Shown: positions 26,203 to 35,942 of the stretch, one piece after another
How positions within the stretch are numbered: the first letter of the stretch is position 1
How the letters are laid out: the number at the start of each line of letters is the position of its first letter
NCBI GenBank assembly: GCA_024278455.1
Contig: JAJRTE010000266.1
Location: forward strand, 1-42,118
Direction: 5' to 3'
DNA: 42,118 nucleotides
Source: Myxococcota bacterium
GTDB taxonomy: Bacteria; Myxococcota_A; UBA796; JAJRTE01
Program-made: the position numbers and the translations under genes
The notes under the pieces: model-generated
The model's database searches: none
Told to the model about the DNA's origin: nothing
The model's input: the letters and a program-made list of their open reading frames with translations, nothing else

Positions 26203-28053
26203 TCAAAACCGCATGTCCATCGGCGAATGGTCTCCACGCTTGATGACTCGAGCAAGACCGTACACCTTGGGCAGGATGTAGTAGACGAAGAACCGGGTGG
26301 TCTCCACGAGATTGTGGTAGTAGCGGGCTTCTCCGTCACGCTCGAGGATCGCGTTCTTCTCGTCGTCGTCCCCGGCACCCTGGCCGGCATAGATTGCCTG
26401 GAGCTTCTCGTCGGCCACGCCGGCCCCCCACAACAGGAGGTGGGCGGAAGCCAGGTGCCCGAACATCTCCATGTAGGGTACGGATATCAAGAGCAGGTGG
26501 TTGAGGTCGGTCTGCCGCTTCCCCTGGAGCGTCTCGGTCGTGGCCACCAACTCGGCGCGAGCAGCATCGAACTCCTCGATCAGGGCAGCGAGGCGTTCGT
26601 TGTCGCGGTACCTGCCCAGGGTCCTGTCCACCTCCTCGAAGTAGAGCTTCAGCGCCTTGCCTCGACGGGCCAGAACGTTTCGCAGGAGCAGGTCGATCGA
26701 CTGGATCCCGTTCGTCCCTTCGTACACGGACGTCACCTTCACGTCACGAAGGATCTGCTCGACCGGGTACTCCTGGACATAGCCGTATCCGCCGTGGACC
26801 AGCATCGCCAGGTTGGTCACATCCAGGCCGCGATCCGTGGCATACGCCTTGGCCACCGGAATGAGCAGTTCATACAACGTCTTGATGCGCTTGGCCTCCC
26901 GGCCGGGGGGCATGTTCCACGCCTGGTCGATCAGGTGAGCGGCGTAGGAGATGAGCCGGCGCGTCGCGGCCACGTATGCCCCCGCCTCCATCAGCATACG
27001 CCGGACATCCGGGTGGCGGATGATCGGGACTCGAGGTGCGTTGGGATCCCCCATCTGCTCCGGGGCCGACCCCTGGTAGCGTTCGTGCGCGTACCTGAGA
27101 GCATACTGGTAGGCGTTGCTGGCCATGGCCATCGCCTGATGTCCTACACCGATTCGGGCCTCGTACATCATCTGGAACATCAGGAGGAGGCCTTCCCCCT
27201 CCCCGCCGAGGATGTATCCCTCGCACGCATCGTTGTCGCCGAACTGGAGCTGCACCGTGGCAGACCCCTTGAGCCCCATCTTCTTTTCCACCGCCACCGG
27301 CTGCACGTCGTTGGCCTCTCCTATCGATCCGTCAGGATTCACCTTGTACTTGGGAACGATGAACAGACTGATCCCCAGTACCCCCTTCGGCGCACCCTCG
27401 GCTCGAGCAAGAACCAGGTGGATGATATTCTCGGTCAGGTCATGATCACCGCCGGTGATGAACTGCTTGGTGCCACGAATGTAGTACTTGCCGTCCTTCA
27501 GCCTGGCCGTCGCACGGATGTCGCCGATGTCGGAACCCGCATCGGGCTCCGTCAGACACATCGTGCCGGTCCACACACCCTCGACGAGCTTGCCGAGGAA
27601 GGTCTCCTTCTGCCACTCTGTCCCGAACGACTCGATGACTCGAGCAGCCGCCGTCGTCAGCCCGGGATAGGTGTGCAGGGAGGGGTTGTAGGCGACGAAA
27701 CACTCGTCAGACCCGACCCGGATGAAGTTCGGGATGTCTTGCCCCCCACTTTCTCCCTTCAGGCTCAGCCCGATCCAACCGCCCTCGACAAAGCGGTCAT
27801 ACGCCTCCTTGTAGCCGTCAGGGACACGCACCTGGCCGTCCTCGAGCCGACAGCCGCTGGAATGGTCGGCGGATGCATTGACCGGCGCGAAGAGTTCTCG
27901 CGCTTGCCTGTCCGATTCTTCGACTATCATGACGACATCTTCTTCGGTCAACTCGGCGAAGCGATCGATCTGCCTCAGTTCGTCCAGTCCGAATTGTTCA
28001 AGAAACACGAAGCGCAAGTCCCGCAAGTCCGTGCCCAGGTAGTTTCCACTCAT
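26203..28053 (-). CDS. Acyl-CoA dehydrogenase, long C-terminally extended type
   Basis: FAD-dependent alpha,beta-dehydrogenation of an acyl-CoA, 616 residues. The three standard domains are visible: helical N-terminal domain, beta domain with MCLTEPDAGSDIGDIRATA and the substrate/flavin segment YIRGTKQFITGGDHDL, and C-terminal helical domain with VTSVYEGTNGIQSIDLL, which holds the catalytic Glu. About 130 further residues follow (VDRTLGRYRDNERLAALIEE ... VIKRGDHSPMDMRF), as in the roughly 600-residue class that includes DmdC-type enzymes. The ATG at 28053 has GGGAGG seven bases upstream; an earlier ATG (28086) lacks one. A near-consensus promoter lies 57 bases upstream. Substrate is not deducible; leucine or fatty-acid breakdown fits the other genes. 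Confidence 0.93.
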   Translation of the reverse strand: MSGNYLGTDLRDLRFVFLEQFGLDELRQIDRFAELTEEDVVMIVEESDRQARELFAPVNASADHSSGCRLEDGQVRVPDGYKEAYDRFVEGGWIGLSLKGESGGQDIPNFIRVGSDECFVAYNPSLHTYPGLTTAAARVIESFGTEWQKETFLGKLVEGVWTGTMCLTEPDAGSDIGDIRATARLKDGKYYIRGTKQFITGGDHDLTENIIHLVLARAEGAPKGVLGISLFIVPKYKVNPDGSIGEANDVQPVAVEKKMGLKGSATVQLQFGDNDACEGYILGGEGEGLLLMFQMMYEARIGVGHQAMAMASNAYQYALRYAHERYQGSAPEQMGDPNAPRVPIIRHPDVRRMLMEAGAYVAATRRLISYAAHLIDQAWNMPPGREAKRIKTLYELLIPVAKAYATDRGLDVTNLAMLVHGGYGYVQEYPVEQILRDVKVTSVYEGTNGIQSIDLLLRNVLARRGKALKLYFEEVDRTLGRYRDNERLAALIEEFDAARAELVATTETLQGKRQTDLNHLLLISVPYMEMFGHLASAHLLLWGAGVADEKLQAIYAGQGAGDDDEKNAILERDGEARYYHNLVETTRFFVYYILPKVYGLARVIKRGDHSPMDMRF

Positions 28054-28109
28054 CTTCTGGCCTCCCAAATAGGTTTGGTGTTCCAACCTGCTTGCCGGGT
28101 TCGAGAATG

Positions 28110-28137
28110 GTTATACGCCGCCTTCCGCTGGTGTCCA
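28110..28137 (-). promoter_or_regulatory. Sigma-70-type promoter of the acyl-CoA dehydrogenase gene
   Basis: On the minus strand TGGACA (28137-28132), 16 bases, TATAAC (28115-28110); each hexamer matches consensus at five of six positions. It ends 56 bases before the gene start at 28053. This is the best promoter match found in the window. Confidence 0.55.
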
Positions 28138-28395
28138 TGAAAGTGTGTGTGCAACCGCGTGCGATTGCTCGAAGGCGTAGCCCAGTTCTCGTTTGTGCGC
28201 CGGGTCTACCGTGTTGACATTCCCTGTGACGGCGGCCGGAGCAGCGATGGCGCGTGGCAGGATCACAGCGGAAGACAAGCCTACCACCCACCCTGCTGGA
28301 AGACAAGCGAAAACTACGGAACGCCGAGAAGGCGGCCATCCGGTGGCCGGGGCCGGCTCGACCATCCTCATATTGTGGTAGATCAAGGGCAGACG

Positions 28396-28409
28396 ACACT
28401 ATATAGTGT
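28396..28409. promoter_or_regulatory. Perfect 14-base palindrome ACACTATATAGTGT upstream of parC
   Basis: A perfect two-fold symmetric AT-rich site in GC-rich DNA, about 113 bases before the parC start. It contains TATATA and could overlap a -10 element, with TTGTGG at 28373-28378 as a poorly spaced -35. Best read as an operator for a dimeric regulator or a promoter core; not tested. Confidence 0.5.
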
Positions 28410-28522
28410 GGTGTTTTTCCGGGCGTCCGGACGGAGACGAGGCGGCACCGCAACCGGGAAGGAAAGGGTACATTCAAAGGAAGCGCGCTGCTAGCAGCGC
28501 TTCGGGCAACGCAGAGACAGAC

Positions 28523-31129
28523 ATGACAGACCAGATTCCATTGCCGTTCCGGTATGACAAGCCCGAGGAGAAGGTCGAGGGGCGGCGCAGACGCGGGAAG
28601 CCGGGTAGCAAGCGGCGGGTATCGAAGTCGTCCGGGGGTGGGCGGGGCGGGGACGCACAGCCCCCCGGGCGCCATCCAGGCGCGCCAAGACCCGGTCCCA
28701 TCCCGGTCGAACCGGTGGCCCTGCACGAGGCTGCACGGATTCGCTACCTCAACTACGCGATTTCCGTCATCACTGCCCGCGCGCTTCCGGATGTACGGGA
28801 TGGACTCAAGCCGGTGCAGCGCAGGATTCTCCACGCCATGTACCATAACCTCAAGCTGACCCCGGACAGTCGCTATCGCAAGAGCGCGGCGGTGGTCGGC
28901 GAAGTGATGGCCAAGTATCATCCCCATGGCGACCAGTCGATCTATGATGCCATGGTGCGCATGGCCCAGGATTTCTCTTTGCGATCGCCGCTCGTGGACG
29001 GCAACGGCAATTTCGGGTCGCTGGACGGCGACCCGCCGGCCGCCATGCGGTACACCGAGGCACGACTCCGGCCCCTGGCAGTCAGGCTCCTCGAGGAAAT
29101 CAAGCAACACACGGTCGCGCAGCGGCCGAACTACGACGGAACGCAGCAGGAACCCATTGTCGTTCCGGCGCAGTTCCCCAACCTGCTGGTCAACGGCAGC
29201 ACCGGGATAGCGGTCGGCCTGGCCACGAACATCCCCCCCCACAACCTGGCGGAGGTGGTGGATGCGGCCGTGGCGCTCATCGACGAACCCGACCTCACGA
29301 CCCCCGAGCTGTGCGCCCATGTCAAAGGGCCCGACTTCCCCATGGGGGGCCTGTTGTGCACGCCGCCGGAGGACCTGATTCGACTCTACGACCGCGGCGA
29401 AGGTCCGGTTCGCGTGCGCGGCGAATACACTCGAGACCCGGAGCGGAAAAACCAGCTCGTCATCACGTCGATTCCCTTTGGTGTCAACAAGGCGCAGCTT
29501 GTGGAAGCCATCGCTGAACACATCATCCGGCAACGGGTCCCGCAACTCGTCGACGTGCGCGACGAATCGACCGAGGATATCCGCGTAGTGCTCGAACTCA
29601 AGCGCGGCGCACGGGCAGAAGAAGCCATGGCCTTTCTCTTCAAGCATACGCCGCTCGAGAGCACGTTCCACGTCAACCTGACAGCCCTGGTACCGACCGA
29701 GAACCCGGAAGTCGGCGCTCCGCGCCGCCTGACACTCAAGTCGGCGTTGCAGCACTTCCTCGACTTCCGGCTCGAGGTGGTCACGAAGCGGCTCCAGTAC
29801 CAGCTCGAGGCGGTCAAGAAGCGGATCCACGTCCTCGAGGGGTTCGAGCGGATCTTCGACGAGCTGGACGAGGCCATCAAGCTCATCCGGGCCAGCAATG
29901 GAAAGGCGGACGCTGCCCGACGACTCATGGCCAGGTTCCTCCTCGACGAGGTCCAGGCGGAGGCCATCCTCGAGACGAAGCTCTACCGGCTGGCCCGGAT
30001 GGAAATCCAGCGTATCCGCAAGGAGTTGGAAGCGCTGAGACAGGAAGAGGCAAGGCTGTTCACCCTGTTGTGCGACCGCGGGTTGCGCTGGGAACTGGTG
30101 CGCGAGGAGCTACAGCGCGTGAAGGCGGAGTTCGGCGAGCCCCGGCGCACCAAGGCCGACGGCAAGATCCAGGAACTGGTCTTCGACCCCGACGCCTACG
30201 TGGTTCGGGAGGATACCCACGTCATCGTGACACGGGACGGGTGGATGAAGCGCCAGAAGTCGTTTTCCGACGTTTCCGCGATCCGGACGCGCGAGGGCGA
30301 CGCTGTGGGATGGGTCTACTCGGCGACGACCCAGGACACGGTGGCGTTCTTCACCAACCTCGGCTTCGCCTACGTCTTGCGCATCGACGAGATCCCTGCC
30401 ACCACGGGCTACGGCGAACCGGTGCAGCGCCAATTCAAGTTCGCCGACCAGGAGCGCGTGGTGGGCGTGGTCTGCTTCAACGAGCGGTGCCTTCCAGAGC
30501 GACCCGACGCGCATCATGCCGCCGGCTCGAAGGCTCGAAAATCCCCCGCGCGGCCAACCGGAGAACCTGCCGCGCCTGGCTCCGCCAGCCCGGCTCACAG
30601 CGGCAACGGCAATGGGGAAGCCGCGGACGATACCGGAAACGACAACGGACATCGCGGTCCGTTGGCGGTCGCCATCACGCGGATGGGCAAGGGGCTTCGC
30701 TTCCCGCTCGAGCTGCACCGGGAGCGGTCCACGAAAACTGGCCGGCGTTTCATTCGCCTGTCCGGGAAAGACGACGGCGTCGTCGCGGTCTATCCCTGCA
30801 CGCATGACGCCTCCGTCTCCCTGGCCACCGTGGGGGGACGGGCACTCCTGTTCCCTGTCTCCGACCTCAACGTGCTCAAGGGCTCTGGAAAGGGCGTCAC
30901 GGCCATCAAGCTCGACAATGACACCGTCATGGCCTTTCGTCTCGTGCAGGGCAAGAACGACGGGCTCAAGGTCGTCACCAATCGCGGGCGGCAGGTCGTG
31001 ATCAACGCTCGCACCTATCACTCCTCGCGGCGAGGGGGGAAGGGGACGGAGGTCATCAGGCGTGGCAAGATATCCCTCCTCGAGATGGACCCGATCGTGA
31101 TACGGCGCGACGAGGAGGACGATGCATGA
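28523..31129 (+). CDS. parC: DNA topoisomerase IV subunit A (ParC/GyrA family)
   Basis: DNA-cleaving subunit of a type IIA topoisomerase, 868 residues. The winged-helix/tower core has [20 protein letters not shown], the quinolone-region sequence [18 protein letters not shown] and catalytic Tyr177 in [10 protein letters not shown]. The C-terminal beta-pinwheel begins near [11 protein letters not shown]. Three oddities: a 65-residue basic, disordered N-terminal extension ([20 protein letters not shown]); a low-complexity insertion within the pinwheel (about residues 665-712, rich in Gly, Asn, Asp, Ala and Pro); and RRGGKG at residues 836-841, six of seven residues of the gyrase GyrA box, near the very end. 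The ATG at 28523 has only a weak ribosome binding site. It overlaps parE by four bases. ParC is favoured over GyrA because of the partner and pinwheel, not decisively. Confidence 0.92.
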   Translation: MTDQIPLPFRYDKPEEKVEGRRRRGKPGSKRRVSKSSGGGRGGDAQPPGRHPGAPRPGPIPVEPVALHEAARIRYLNYAISVITARALPDVRDGLKPVQRRILHAMYHNLKLTPDSRYRKSAAVVGEVMAKYHPHGDQSIYDAMVRMAQDFSLRSPLVDGNGNFGSLDGDPPAAMRYTEARLRPLAVRLLEEIKQHTVAQRPNYDGTQQEPIVVPAQFPNLLVNGSTGIAVGLATNIPPHNLAEVVDAAVALIDEPDLTTPELCAHVKGPDFPMGGLLCTPPEDLIRLYDRGEGPVRVRGEYTRDPERKNQLVITSIPFGVNKAQLVEAIAEHIIRQRVPQLVDVRDESTEDIRVVLELKRGARAEEAMAFLFKHTPLESTFHVNLTALVPTENPEVGAPRRLTLKSALQHFLDFRLEVVTKRLQYQLEAVKKRIHVLEGFERIFDELDEAIKLIRASNGKADAARRLMARFLLDEVQAEAILETKLYRLARMEIQRIRKELEALRQEEARLFTLLCDRGLRWELVREELQRVKAEFGEPRRTKADGKIQELVFDPDAYVVREDTHVIVTRDGWMKRQKSFSDVSAIRTREGDAVGWVYSATTQDTVAFFTNLGFAYVLRIDEIPATTGYGEPVQRQFKFADQERVVGVVCFNERCLPERPDAHHAAGSKARKSPARPTGEPAAPGSASPAHSGNGNGEAADDTGNDNGHRGPLAVAITRMGKGLRFPLELHRERSTKTGRRFIRLSGKDDGVVAVYPCTHDASVSLATVGGRALLFPVSDLNVLKGSGKGVTAIKLDNDTVMAFRLVQGKNDGLKVVTNRGRQVVINARTYHSSRRGGKGTEVIRRGKISLLEMDPIVIRRDEEDDA

Positions 31130-33042
31130 AGCAAAACGGCTACACCGCTCGAGATATCACCGTCCTGGAAGGGCTCGAGCCGGTCCGAAAGCGGCCGGGG
31201 ATGTACATCGGAGGGACCGGAAAGGACGGACTGCACCACCTCGCGTGGGAAATCATCGACAACTCCGTGGACGAGGCCATCAATGGACACGCCTCCCTGA
31301 TTACCGTCCACCTGCACAAGGACAGCGCGACATTGACCGTCACGGACAACGGCAGGGGCATCCCGGTAGACAAGCATCCCAAGAACGGTCGCTCCGCGCT
31401 CGAGGTCATCCTGACGGAGTTGCATGCCGGCGGAAAGTTCGACACCAAGGCGTATGCCACTGCCGGAGGTCTCCACGGCGTCGGCGCGTCGGTCGTCAAT
31501 GCTCTCTCATCCCACCTCGTGGCGTCCGTGAGGCGCGATGGGGTCGAGTGGGTCCAGGAGTACCGGCGAGGCAAGCCGGCCGGTCCGGTCAAGCCGGTGG
31601 GCCATTGCCGGGGAACCGGCACGACCATCACCTTTTCGCCGGACCCGGCGATCTTCGATGCCACCACGTTCTCCCCGGAACTGATTGCGGAACGACTCGA
31701 GATCAAGACGTTCCTCAACAAGGGGTTGCGTATCGTGTTCCGCGACGACGTGGGCGGAACGACCAGGGAGTTCCGGCACGACGGGGGACTCCGGGAGTTC
31801 ATCCACGACCTGCTGGCTCGTGACAAGTTCAAGCCGGTCCACGAGGCACCGTTCATCATGGAGCGCGACAACGGGTACCGCATCGAACTCGCACTGCAGT
31901 GGACCGAATCGCCGAGGGAGGTTTTCAGGTCATACGTCAACACCATTCCCACCAGGGACGGCGGCACGCACGAACAGGGCCTGAAAGACGGTCTGGGCAA
32001 GGCGGTACGGAACTACATCGAGACCCACAACCTGCTGCCTCGAGGTGTTGCCCTTGTCGCCGATGACATCCGGGAGGGCCTGGTGGCCATCCTGTCGGTG
32101 TTCATCCACGAGCCCCAGTTCCAGGGCCAGACGAAGGACCGGTTGAACAACCCCGAACTACGCAGCCAGATCGATGCCACGGTTCGGCCCGTGTTCGAGC
32201 AGTTTCTCCATGAGAATGCGACGGTCGCCGAAGGCATCGTGGCTCGAATCATCCAGGCGTCTCGAGCCAGGATGGCATCGAGGGCAGCGGCATCGCAGAT
32301 TCGGAAGAAGGCCAGCCTCAGCCACCGTCTCAACCTGCCAGGCAAGCTCTCGGATTGCTCGGCCACCGACCCGAGCGCTTGCGAACTGTTCCTGGTCGAG
32401 GGCGACAGTGCCGGGGGAAGCGCCAAGCAGGGACGGGACCGCAAGACACAGGCCATCCTTCCTCTTCGAGGCAAGGTGCTCAACGCAGAACAGGCGTCGT
32501 CCCAAAAGCTGCTCGCCAACAAGGAACTCTCCGACATCGTCAATGCGCTGGGCTGCGGCATCGGCAAGGACTTCGACCCGGACAAGCTGCGCTACGGCAA
32601 GATCATCCTGCTCATGGACGCCGACTCGGACGGACACCATATCACCACCTTGCTGCTCACCTTCTTCTACCGCCACTTGCGCGGGTTGATCGAACGCGGT
32701 CACATCTACCTGGCACAACCGCCGCTGTACCGGATAGACGCGGGCAGAGAGACCTGGTGGGCACTCGACGATGCCGACAAGGACCGGATACTCGAAGCCC
32801 TTCCAGCTCGAGGGCCGTCACCCGAGGTCACCCGGTTCAAGGGACTCGGCGAGATGATGCCCAAGGTGCTGTTCGACACCACCCTGGACCCGAACCGACG
32901 GAAGCTCCTCCGGGTCCGGATCGCCGAAGAGGACCGGCTTCTCACCGAGCGCGTGGTCTCGGAACTCATGGGGAAGGACCCCCAGGCAAGGCTCAACCTG
33001 GTGATGAACCGCGCGCAGGAAGTCGATGCGCTCGACGTGTAG
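31126..33042 (+). CDS. parE: DNA topoisomerase IV subunit B (ParE/GyrB family)
   Basis: ATPase and TOPRIM subunit partnering the upstream ParC, 638 residues. The GHKL ATPase shows [19 protein letters not shown] and [15 protein letters not shown], the transducer contains [16 protein letters not shown], and the TOPRIM domain has [19 protein letters not shown] and [19 protein letters not shown] with the acidic metal ligands. It ends [17 protein letters not shown], the usual C terminus. Length fits ParE and short GyrB. The ATG at 31126 lies in the parC stop (ATGA), so the two subunits are co-translated in the order A then B. Confidence 0.95.
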   Translation: MKQNGYTARDITVLEGLEPVRKRPGMYIGGTGKDGLHHLAWEIIDNSVDEAINGHASLITVHLHKDSATLTVTDNGRGIPVDKHPKNGRSALEVILTELHAGGKFDTKAYATAGGLHGVGASVVNALSSHLVASVRRDGVEWVQEYRRGKPAGPVKPVGHCRGTGTTITFSPDPAIFDATTFSPELIAERLEIKTFLNKGLRIVFRDDVGGTTREFRHDGGLREFIHDLLARDKFKPVHEAPFIMERDNGYRIELALQWTESPREVFRSYVNTIPTRDGGTHEQGLKDGLGKAVRNYIETHNLLPRGVALVADDIREGLVAILSVFIHEPQFQGQTKDRLNNPELRSQIDATVRPVFEQFLHENATVAEGIVARIIQASRARMASRAAASQIRKKASLSHRLNLPGKLSDCSATDPSACELFLVEGDSAGGSAKQGRDRKTQAILPLRGKVLNAEQASSQKLLANKELSDIVNALGCGIGKDFDPDKLRYGKIILLMDADSDGHHITTLLLTFFYRHLRGLIERGHIYLAQPPLYRIDAGRETWWALDDADKDRILEALPARGPSPEVTRFKGLGEMMPKVLFDTTLDPNRRKLLRVRIAEEDRLLTERVVSELMGKDPQARLNLVMNRAQEVDALDV

Positions 33043-33063
33043 GCACACCATCCGTGGCTCAAA

Positions 33064-33087
33064 GGGAGAACGTGAGGGAGAACGTGA
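33064..33087. repeat. Tandem 12-base repeat GGGAGAACGTGA, two copies
   Basis: Perfect tandem copies at 33064-33075 and 33076-33087, in the 66-base gap between convergent parE and the cDPGS-like gene. No hairpin terminator is evident there. Probably a slippage product. Confidence 0.55.
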
Positions 33088-33108
33088 CCCGGGTGCGCGG
33101 ACGTTGCC

Positions 33109-34437
33109 TCAGTTCCTGGCCCGTTCGATGATGGGCCCCAGGATGTCGCGCAAGGTGGGGGAACCGATTTCCTGCAGCTCGTAGCCCACTCGGCAAGTGG
33201 GTTGCGAGATCTCGATGAGCCGGTTGAGATCGATGGGCGTCGCAATGATCACCAGGTCGCAGTCGCTCCGGTTGATGGTCTCGCCGAGTTCCGCGACCTG
33301 CTCGTCCCCATACCCCATGGCGGGGAGCAACGTGCCGATGTGCGGGTACTTCTCGAACGTCCGGGCGATGCTGCCCACGGCAAAAGGCCTGGGATCGATC
33401 AGTTCCGCGGCGCCATGCTTCTGGGCGGCAAGTACGCCGGCACCATACTGCATGTTGCCATGGGTCAACGTCGGGCCGTCCTCGATCACCAGGACGCGCT
33501 TGCCACGTATCTTCTCCGGACATTGCGCCAGGATGGGCATCGCCGCGTCCACGACGATCGCCGTGGGGTTCGCGGCCCGGATGTTCTCCCGCACGGTCCG
33601 GATACCGGCCGCATCCGCGGAGTCAAGCTTGCCCACGATGAGGACGTCCGCCCGGCGAAGGTTCGTCTCTCCGGGATAGTAGGTCGTCTCGTGGCCCGGC
33701 CGGTGCGGATCGACAATCACGATCTCCAAGTCCGGCTTGTAGAACGGAAGGTCGTTGTTGCCTCCGTCCCACAAAATGATGTCCGCTTCCTGCTCCGCCT
33801 TCCGCAGGATGGCCTCGTAGTCCACACCGGCGTAGACCACGACCCCATTGTTGATGTGCGGTTCGTACTCCTCCATCTCCTCGATCGTGCAGTCGTACGC
33901 CTCGAGGTCCTGGAGTGTCGCGAAACGTTGGACCCGCTGTTTGACGAGATCGCCGTAGGGCATGGGGTGACGGATCGCGACCACGCGCAACCCGGCTTCC
34001 ACCAGGGATTTCGCCACCCGCCTCGAGGTCGGACTCTTGCCTGCGCCGGTCCGCACCGCGCAGATCGAAACCACCGGGCGCGTCGATGCCACCATGGTCT
34101 CCTTGGCCCCGAGCAGCTTGAAGTGCGCCCCGGCGGCGATGACTCGAGACGCTTCGTGCATCACGTACTCGTGAGACACGTCCGAGTAGGAGAAGACGAC
34201 CTCGTCCACGCCATGTTCTTCGATGAGTTGCTCGAGCGTGCTTTCGGCGAGAATGGGGATACCGTTCGGGTAGAGCCGGCCGGCCAACTCCGCGGGATAC
34301 TTCCGGTCCTCGATGTTGGGGATCTGCGTGGCCGTGAAGGCGACGACGTCGTACTCCTCTCGATCCCGGTAGACCATGTTGAAGTTGTGGAAGTCGCGAC
34401 CCGCGGCACCCATGATGACAACCTTCGTTCTCTTCAT
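33109..34437 (-). CDS. Cyclic 2,3-diphosphoglycerate synthetase-like P-loop protein
   Basis: 442 residues. The N terminus is a Rossmann-like fold (KVVIMGAAGRDFHNFNM). The middle has a P-loop-like turn (ICAVRTGAGKSPTSRRVAKSL) and ILWDGGNNDLPFYKPDL; the C-terminal half contains VLVIEDGPTLTHGNMQYGAG. This layout matches the family annotated as cyclic 2,3-diphosphoglycerate synthetase, which in methanogens makes the solute cDPG from 2,3-diphosphoglycerate and ATP. Bacterial members are common but uncharacterised and often listed simply as GTPases. No 2-phosphoglycerate kinase gene, which would supply the substrate, is in the window. AGGAGG lies five bases before the ATG at 34437. A strong inverted repeat lies in its leader. 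Confidence 0.83.
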   Translation of the reverse strand: MKRTKVVIMGAAGRDFHNFNMVYRDREEYDVVAFTATQIPNIEDRKYPAELAGRLYPNGIPILAESTLEQLIEEHGVDEVVFSYSDVSHEYVMHEASRVIAAGAHFKLLGAKETMVASTRPVVSICAVRTGAGKSPTSRRVAKSLVEAGLRVVAIRHPMPYGDLVKQRVQRFATLQDLEAYDCTIEEMEEYEPHINNGVVVYAGVDYEAILRKAEQEADIILWDGGNNDLPFYKPDLEIVIVDPHRPGHETTYYPGETNLRRADVLIVGKLDSADAAGIRTVRENIRAANPTAIVVDAAMPILAQCPEKIRGKRVLVIEDGPTLTHGNMQYGAGVLAAQKHGAAELIDPRPFAVGSIARTFEKYPHIGTLLPAMGYGDEQVAELGETINRSDCDLVIIATPIDLNRLIEISQPTCRVGYELQEIGSPTLRDILGPIIERARN

Positions 34438-34819
34438 GCAAACCTCCTAATGAGCCGAAAACCTTTGCGTTCCGGGTAGCTTGCCGGGTATCGGCAGGCG
34501 GCTACCCAACGAATCTGGCGTCAACTCCGTCGAGATCGATGACAACTCTGAACGATCGCACCCCGAAACGGGCCGAAGGCCGGTGGCCCGGCCGGCGGCG
34601 GGCGATGTCGAGCTTGTCGGAGCAATGGTCGCTCCGCCCCGGGGATCTCGGATTGGGGAGGACTGGGGTGGCTTGCGCCATGCCGTTCTTAGCCGGGAAG
34701 GACGCTCGATGTCAACACAAACCCCCGCACGGTGGGGCGCGCCGGGCGACGGACACCCAGGCGCGCCAGCGGAAAGCCTTGCCGCATACCGGGCGCACCG
34801 TCAGTGGCGGCTCGAGGCG
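34438..34819. other. Intergenic region between the DUF4846 gene and the cDPGS-like gene
   Basis: About 380 bases between two minus-strand genes. It holds the inverted repeat at 34474-34507 and the cDPGS-like ribosome binding site. A plus-strand open frame (34481-35200) runs antisense into the DUF4846 gene, with composition typical of a shadow frame. I see no RNA gene or good promoter. Confidence 0.5.
34474..34507 (-). promoter_or_regulatory. Nested inverted repeat in the leader of the cDPGS-like gene
   Basis: GGGTAGC (34474-34480) pairs with GCTACCC (34501-34507); inside, TGCCG (34482-34486) pairs with CGGCA (34492-34496) around a 5-base loop. It ends 37 bases before the ATG at 34437. It could be a leader structure of that gene or the end of the DUF4846 transcript; no T tract follows. 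Confidence 0.45.
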
Positions 34820-35686
34820 TCACGAGGGTTCGATGAACCGTCTCAGGTCCTGCCGGGAGAAGGTCCATTCGGGGGTGCGGAGCTTGTCGCCGAAGTCGAG
34901 CTTGAACCACGGACCGGTCCCGGCCCCGGCCGGTGCGCGGAGCAGGTGTATGTCCTGGGCCGGCATGAAGCTCTGCACCAGCATGAAAACCTTGTCACCC
35001 GGGCGTTCGCCAGCGGCCATGTCCACGATCAGCACGGCATGGCCGGGAAAACCGCCCTGGACGAAGACGTCTCCGATTTTCGCGTCGGAAGGCTTCGCGA
35101 CACGCTGCATTTCCCTGCGCAGGGACCAGGTGCCGGCGTAGGTGAAAAGCGTGTCCAGGTACCGGCGGAACCCCGCGTAGGACGTATCTCGCGCTGCTGA
35201 TCGCACCCACGTGACACGGTTGCCGTCGATTCGAGGACGATCTCCGGCCGCCCAGCTCGAGTAGCAGGCCTGGTCACCACTGGTGAAATGAAAACAGATC
35301 TTGTCCGCCTGCCCGGCGCCATAGAGGTACTCGGCACGCAACCTCATCACGGCGTCCGCGCACTGTTGCAGGTTCTTGTCGCCCACGTCGATGTCGATCA
35401 CGGCGAGGTGCGCGTCTTGGTTCGCCTTCTTCTCCCCGTTGTACAGGCGGACGGGCGGGTTGCCGGGCTTGACCGGAAGGTGCCGCAGCCAATAGGCAAA
35501 ACTGCCGTTCGGTACGGGGACTCGTCGATATCCGGGTGGCGGTGCGAACCGGGAGGCGAGGCTTTCCGAGGACGATGGAGACCAGGCATAGGAACGGGAC
35601 ACCGCGGGCAGGACAGCGGCCGTCCCTGCCAGCGCCAGCCCTGCCGCCAACATGGCGAGAATGCGCATTCGTTCCGTGGATCTCAT
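34820..35686 (-). CDS. Exported DUF4846 family protein
   Basis: 288 residues, function unknown. A signal peptide (RMRILAMLAAGLALAGTAAVLPA) is followed by a domain that I recognise as DUF4846 from RFAPPPGYRRVP, GSFAYWLRHLPVKP, the segment VRLYNGEKKANQDAHLAVIDIDVG (split here as VRLYNGEKKANQ and DAHLAVIDIDVG), GGFPGHAVLIVDMA and QSFMPAQDIHLLRAP, ending LRTPEWTFSRQDL. The His in GFPGHAV and the conserved Asp and Gln residues suggest an enzyme, but no reaction is established. The ATG at 35686 has GGAGG six bases upstream; an ATG six bases earlier touches it directly. It is divergent from thpR. Confidence 0.8.
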   Translation of the reverse strand: MRSTERMRILAMLAAGLALAGTAAVLPAVSRSYAWSPSSSESLASRFAPPPGYRRVPVPNGSFAYWLRHLPVKPGNPPVRLYNGEKKANQDAHLAVIDIDVGDKNLQQCADAVMRLRAEYLYGAGQADKICFHFTSGDQACYSSWAAGDRPRIDGNRVTWVRSAARDTSYAGFRRYLDTLFTYAGTWSLRREMQRVAKPSDAKIGDVFVQGGFPGHAVLIVDMAAGERPGDKVFMLVQSFMPAQDIHLLRAPAGAGTGPWFKLDFGDKLRTPEWTFSRQDLRRFIEPS

Positions 35687-35942
35687 GGTCATCCTCCAGC
35701 GTCCGATCTTCTGTGTCAGCACGTCTGGATCCCCCCTGGGCGTCCCACCATGCACGAGTGTGGCGGCCCAGCCGCGGCATGCGACTCACCGGACAGCACC
35801 ATGGCACGGGACCCTCGATTCCTCTTTGTACCCGGAATGGGTGAGGAGTACAATCGACACGCGGCGTCCGGGTTGACAGCGTGTGGGGCCCGGAAGGCGA
35901 TGGCATGCGTCGATCGATTCCCATCACTGAAAGGAGAGCAAC

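Larger units (their letters stand above)
28054..28522. other. Divergent regulatory region between the acyl-CoA dehydrogenase and parC
   Basis: About 470 bases without a gene. It holds the minus-strand promoter at 28110-28137 and the palindrome at 28396-28409 in an AT-rich patch. A TTGACA at about 28213 has no -10 partner at the right distance. No RNA gene or small protein gene is recognisable. Confidence 0.6.

Noticed and set aside
28213..28240. TTGACA promoter element upstream of parC
   Set aside because: No acceptable -10 hexamer 16-18 bases downstream.
34481..35200. 239-codon plus-strand frame
   Set aside because: Antisense to the DUF4846 gene, no ribosome binding site, shadow-like composition.
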